Below are positions 59,714 through 64,000 of a stretch of DNA of 64,000 bases, in pieces. The DNA is taken from positions 24,865,857-24,929,856 of the forward strand of contig CAMTDV010000013.1 of NCBI GenBank assembly GCA_947069175.1, given 5' to 3'. Numbering within the stretch: the stretch's first letter is position 1; every line of letters starts with the position of its first letter. A program made the translations under genes and the position numbers. Below the pieces are notes generated by a model that did not search any database, was not told the DNA's origin, and saw only the letters and a program-made list of their open reading frames with translations. Origin of the DNA: Scalesia atractyloides. Taxonomy: Eukaryota > Streptophyta > Magnoliopsida > Asterales > Asteraceae.

Positions 59714-61212
59714 CATGTAAACAAACTTACTAAACCATAGGTATCGACGTTAATACACTTACAAAAGACACGAGTACGAAATTCATAATTTACGACCCAA
59801 AAAGACGTTTTGACCCGTTTGGTATTTAGAAAATAACCAGAAGCGCATTAGGGACTTTAAGATGTGTTTGTTCCAAGCTCGCCAATTTAAACCTGCTGTT
59901 TTCCTATCATTCACAATATGAAAAACACAATTTAGTAAGTATGTATCAATAATCACTTCAACTACGTTCATTGTTGTCTTGGATTGTTTGACCCGTTTAT
60001 AATAAGTCAACATAATGACTATTTCGATCGAGTATATTTCATTCACCTTAACTCATTTGACAATGAGTTATATTATTTCCAAAAACAATATCCAAATATT
60101 CCTTTCTAATCTTACCCGTTAATACCGGGTCTAAACATATCTCTTTCTTTCTCATTTTTAATGAGTCCTTCAAATCTAACTCTTTAATTTGCTATATCTA
60201 TACTATCATTTTCAAGTAGAATCAATATAATAAAAGTTATAATTATACTCACATTAGAAGTAGACGAAGTTCATATGATCTTACCGCGATCTTGTGCTTC
60301 GAGTGCTTTCGGTTGGCTTGTATCTCCTTCTTTCTTCACACCTATAAGGTGCAACATCGCATCTTTAGCTTCTTTAATATTCATTACATAAACATACTTC
60401 AACTTTCGATTATATTATTAGTTGACCGTATATAATCCCATTTTCATACAGATTCATAAATTTAACAAGTTTTAGCATTAAAACCCAACTTCTTCAATTC
60501 AAGACATATAATCAAACATATGGAGTGCATACCATCAATTAAGCATGACTTACAAGTAACTTGAACACATTCTTCCTAGTTTATTTATGGATTAACATAA
60601 TTACTCATTCCTCATCAATCACTATCATAACCATATATATTATGTTTCATATCAAATTATCTATCAACTTCAATGCTTTCCATAACACTAATACAACTTC
60701 AACATTACTCTAATTTAAACATAAACATAACTAAATTTCATCATTCTTCAATTACAAATGGGTTTTATTCTAAATCATCAATATAGTCAAATTCAAGCAT
60801 ATTATAACTCCTACACATTGTTATGAACCAACATTCATGTTCAATTTCATACTATCTTCACGAATTATACATAACCCACTTTATCAAAAACCATTAAATC
60901 ATGAAATTCAACTTACTTGATGTTAGGAACACTTATGTGAACAAAGTTCTTAACTCATGCATGAATTCAAGCTTAAGCCCCTTTTTGATTTGGCTGATTT
61001 TGTGATAACAAGGGTTTCTCCTTGTTCTTCTTTGGCTTGGTCGACTCACACACATACATCTGACATGTGTGTTTGAGTTTAATTTTTGTTTTTATTATTT
61101 CAACTTTCCACTTAGTCACTTTTGGCCCCTCAGGTTTGGCACTTACAATATTATTATCTAGCAATTTATTTCTAGTTTATATTAGTTAGTACTTGAAAGT
61201 TGGGGTGTTACA
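59714..61212 (-). repeat. LTR following the integrase tail
   Basis: On minus the LTR starts TGTAACACCCCAAC after the motif GGTTTCGAGGATGAAACC and a purine tract. A possible end is the TTTACA just before a primer-like TGGTATCAAGAAG (59,713-59,701). If right, it is about 1.5 kb and shared with the gag-protease remnant downstream. The outer border is tentative. Confidence 0.55.
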
Positions 61213-61253
61213 AATCTACCCTCCTTGGAGAAGGTTTCATCCTCGAAACCTGA

Positions 61254-61633
61254 TTACGTACCGAATAAAGCTGGGTAATATTTTCGCATTTCATCCTCTG
61301 GTTCCCAAGTAAGATCCGATCCCTTCCTATGTTGCCATTGAACTAACACTTGCTTGACCTTCTTTTTACGTAAAATTTTTACTTTGGTATCTTTTATAGC
61401 TACCGGTCTTTCTACATAATTCATTCTTTCATCTACCACAATGTCTTCGAGGGGTATATGAGCCGTTTCATCCGTAAGGCATTTTCGTAGTTGTGACACA
61501 TGAAAGGTGTCGTGAATACCATCTAAGGATGGAGGTAATTCTAGACGATATGCTACCTTTCCAACACGAGCTAAAATTTTATACGGTCCTATATAACGAG
61601 GACTCAACTTCCTCGTTTACGAAATCGAATTAC
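61254..61633 (-). pseudogene. Integrase C-terminal region, interrupted
   Basis: Open on minus from 61,607 to 61,254: PRYIGPYKILARVG, FHVSQLRKCLTDE, VERPVAIKDTKVKILR and LTWEPEDEMRKYYPALF, the chromovirus integrase tail. The upstream RFRKRGKL residues show a one-base loss and then stop exactly at 61,634, where another LTR begins. Insertion therefore split this gene. Confidence 0.85.
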
Positions 61634-61820
61634 TGTAACATTCGTCAAAAACCGGGTTATCCAAACCCGCTTCGTTTATTAAACCGAATAATCAGTTATA
61701 AATTTTTTTGCGTATTTAATGCTCAAATTAATTTTAAACGATACATAATTAATAAACATTGATAGAAGTTTAAACCAAAATTAATAAATAACAAAAATAA
61801 AAGAATAAAAAAACAATTGA

Positions 61821-61889
61821 GGCTGCCGGGTTTCGAACCCGGGTCAGCCGGCTAAACAGCCAACACACCACTCCGCCACCCGCTTAGTT
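61821..61889 (-). other. Opposite-strand tRNA-like module (element 4)
   Basis: On minus, GGCGGAGTGGTGTGTTGG (A-box-like) is followed by a perfect T-arm CCCGGGTTCGAAACCCGG and shortly after by TTTTTTT. It has the serine/leucine-type look, but the acceptor stem does not pair. It occupies the same LTR position as 8,621-8,699. Confidence 0.5.
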
Positions 61890-62289
61890 TGGAATAATAC
61901 TGAAACAATTAATACTTAATATAAAACTCGAAACTCAAAGATAGGTAACCAGCGCGGCCAAATCCGCAGTCGCCGGAAAATACGCGAATTTGCGACCGTT
62001 TTCCTTTGACTCCGGAATCAGGCAAGTGTAATTGACGATTAACGTCAGTTATAACCGAAAACCTTAAAGCCACTCATTCAAATTGTCAAAATCATAACCG
62101 AAGGATGATTAAGTCACTTGACCGAAAACCGTCGAACATGTTAGCTATGAATATCAAGTCCAAAGATTGTAAGTCTCGTTCAATTCATAACCACACTCTC
62201 ACCGCATTTTGAAAACCAGTCTCTGTTTCGCCGGAATTCTCTGCAAGTCGCCGGAAAACCGAACCCATTTCATCTCTTTTGCCTTACTC

Positions 62290-62297
62290 TATAAATA
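62290..62297 (+). promoter_or_regulatory. TATA box of the element 4 LTR
   Basis: TATAAATA in the context ACTCTATAAATAGGACTT. The three sense tRNA-like modules lie about 320-730 bases downstream, so they should be part of the transcript. Confidence 0.7.
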
Positions 62298-62610
62298 GGA
62301 CTTCTAGAGCTTCGACAGAAGTCACCCACACTCACCTCAAACTTCCTGAAGATCCTCTGTCGCAAGTTACACGTCGCCGGAAAAGTTTCAGTCACCGGAA
62401 TTTTCTGTCGGAGTTAAACCGAAAAGTCTAACACCTCGCCCAATCGGTACAAACATTTAACTTTCTTCAATACTGTTTATATGCATTTGTTTAAAACTGG
62501 GAATCGAAATTATGTGGGCTAACAGTCGGGATTGGGAGTTCTGGGTTGTTTTAACGAAGAAGATGAAGTTTAGGTTGTGTATATATTTAATATAAATCGG
62601 GTTATATCTC

Positions 62611-62683
62611 GGGTTAGACACACAGTCCAGCGGTGGACTGTGTGCATTTGAAACATAGAGATACCGAGTTCGAGTCTGTCCTT
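62611..62683 (+). other. tRNA-like module B (element 4)
   Basis: GGGTTAGACA leads into a perfect 11-base-pair hairpin (CACACAGTCCA, loop GCGG, TGGACTGTGTG). About 30 bases on is the T-arm-like CCGAGTTCGAGTCTG. Confidence 0.6.
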
Positions 62684-62780
62684 GTTCCGATTCGTCACAA
62701 TATTCAAACCTTTTTATAAAACCCAAATACGGAACCCTTCAGTTAGTATATAAGATTAATAAAAACAAGTATTTTAACCA

Positions 62781-62852
62781 GGTTAGACACACAGTCCAGC
62801 GGTGGACTGTGTGCAACGTTAAACAACAGGTCCCGGGTTCGAGACCTGTTAT
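62781..62852 (+). other. tRNA-like module C (element 4)
   Basis: It has the same hairpin as module B, then a perfect T-arm-like hairpin (ACAGGTC ... GACCTGT around GGGTTCGA). Spacing from module B is 170 bases. Confidence 0.6.
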
Positions 62853-62950
62853 GTGCACCGGTTCGATATAATTAAAATTCTTTTTAAAAATAAATGATTT
62901 CTGGATAAATCTAAATAGTATATAAGTATAATTAAAAACATAAATATTTT

Positions 62951-63026
62951 GGGTTAGACACGTAGCTCAGTTGGTAGAGCTGCGTGCACGCGTACGGGAG
63001 GTCACGAGTTCGAACCTCACTCAGAC
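62951..63026 (+). other. tRNA-like module D (element 4)
   Basis: It reads TAGCTCAGTTGGTAGAGC, identical to the D-arm of many plant tRNAs such as lysine. The arm is extended to ten pairs (CACGTAGCTC with GAGCTGCGTG, one G-U). GAGGT ... ACCTC around GAGTTCGA forms the T-arm. This is the module closest to a true tRNA and may be the ancestral one. Confidence 0.6.
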
Positions 63027-63047
63027 ATACAAACGCACGGTCCGACC

Positions 63048-63092
63048 GGTCAACGGTCAATGGTCAACGGTCAAAGTCAAAAAGTCAACATC
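63048..63092 (-). promoter_or_regulatory. Cluster of six W-box cores
   Basis: Six GTCAA words (TTGAC on minus) occur in about 45 bases, four of them as GGTCAA. This is independent of the cluster in LTR A. A regulatory role is an inference. Confidence 0.4.
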
Positions 63093-63505
63093 TTTTTATA
63101 TTTTTTTATTTATTTATTTAATCAGAAAATTATTTAAAAATACTTAAAAATAATATTTTTAAAGTTAGAAAATGACCTTAAACTCACAAAAATAAATCTA
63201 AAAATCCTATTAAAATTGTTAATAAAATCCACTTATTTACCGAACTATTATGTTATTATTTAGGTTAGTTTCTCTCGTGGTTAAATTCAAATTCGTGCGC
63301 ATTCATCATCAATCCAAGAAACGCAACCACTGTGAGTGAATTCTTACAAATTCCCCTTTTTATTTATGTTTTGAGGTGTATCATGTGTCGCTTAAATTAA
63401 TTCGCTTATTCAAACTCGTGCTATACCATTATATGATCTAAATTAGAATGTAAATATTGTTTGTTGTTATGTATTACATATTGTCAAGTTGTATGCAAAT
63501 TATTT

Positions 63506-63668
63506 ATTAGGCCCATCAGTTCCTCGTGGGAGACGAGTTGAACAACGTGTGCCTCAAAACTCATTCATTAGGCCCATCAGTTCGTTGAACAACGCGTGCC
63601 TCAAAACTCATTCATTAGGCCCATCAGTTCCTCGTGGGAGACGAGTTGAACAACGCGTGCCTCAAAAC
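63506..63668 (+). repeat. Three short tandem subrepeats
   Basis: Units of about 61, 47 and 55 bases begin ATTAGGCCCATCAGTTC and end GTGCCTCAAAAC. The middle unit lacks about 14 bases (CCTCGTGGGAGACG). They sit where element 1 has its 126-base subrepeats. Confidence 0.85.
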
Positions 63669-64000
63669 AATCAATTGTTGTATGTGTGTGCAATATTTAA
63701 TATTATGTGTTTTGTGAATAAATTTACATCTACATTTACTCATATGTGGTTATGCACTTTATTTTATAATCAATACAATAAACACATTTAAATGTTTTTC
63801 ATTGGATTCACTCGCCAACTTTTTGTTGACCCAAAAACCATTTTTACACATGATACAGGTGGACAGGATGAAGCAAGGAACACATAGGAAAGTGCCTTAG
63901 AAGAAAAATAATGAAGTCTAGAAAGATGTATAGAACATGTTGTACTTGTATGATTTGATTGTATGATCTTCTTTAAAATTGTAATAATAAATATGAAACA

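Larger units (their letters stand above)
61634..64000 (+). repeat. LTR of a second element related to element 1 (cut by the window end)
   Basis: It begins TGTAACATTCGTC directly after ATTAC, which should be the left target duplication. Order and sequence parallel the LTRs of element 1 read on minus: start, opposite tRNA-like module, TATA box, three modules, a W-box cluster, subrepeats, and the final stretch near 63,950-64,000. By comparison, about 85-90 bases of LTR remain beyond the window. Whether it is a solo LTR or a full element cannot be seen. Confidence 0.85.

Overview
The window is nuclear DNA of a flowering plant. The evidence is a set of intron-containing plant genes embedded in nested Ty3/gypsy LTR retrotransposons (Tekay-like, Tat and Athila-like), AT-rich intergenic DNA, MITEs and a LINE scrap. 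The style of the repeats, including an LTR family studded with CACGGGGCCGTG motifs and abundant Tat elements, resembles daisy-family (Asteraceae) genomes. That assignment is an inference from memory and was not tested.

Layout. 1-14,934: a plus-strand, apparently non-coding LTR element (family A) with a 3.8-kb LTR, arranged as internal tail - LTR - internal - truncated LTR. Its internal region was split by an 8.1-kb minus-strand Ty3/gypsy element (6,469-14,580; 5-bp duplication TTTAT) that keeps gag and the integrase tail but has lost most of pol. 14,935-18,399: Tat fragments (gag on minus, a coiled-coil remnant on plus). 18,400-22,130: Athila-like element X (LTR, TATA box, primer site, 5' part of the internal region). 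22,140-41,000: a minus-strand Tat element whose protease region is split by a plus-strand Tekay-like element with both LTRs (25,546-36,440; duplication TTACC). Its 5' LTR is split by a solo X LTR (39,081-40,719; duplication GTAAC).

42,496-56,608 is the gene island: a 2-hydroxyacyl-CoA/oxalyl-CoA lyase (plus), then on minus ribosomal protein L26, a six-exon lipid phosphate phosphatase and a WEB-family coiled-coil protein. The phosphatase reads through cleanly. The other three each carry one small frameshift in otherwise well-conserved sequence, which suggests consensus errors or recent decay. Between the genes lie a hAT MITE, a Harbinger-like MITE, a LINE endonuclease scrap and a diverged repeat series downstream of L26.

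57,660-64,000 is again retroelement: gypsy gag/protease remnants, an LTR, an integrase tail, and a plus-strand LTR cut by the window end. That LTR and those of the element at 6.5-14.6 kb share an unusual organisation. Each has three tandem modules about 170 bp apart, each with a 10-11 bp hairpin whose arms change in a compensatory way, followed by a tRNA T-arm-like TTCGA stem-loop. A fourth tRNA-like module lies in the opposite direction near the LTR start. This is the best candidate here for an undescribed structure.

The four genes do not form a pathway or operon; they are independent plant loci. All coordinates were read by eye. Family names rest on recognised protein motifs, and no database search was possible.
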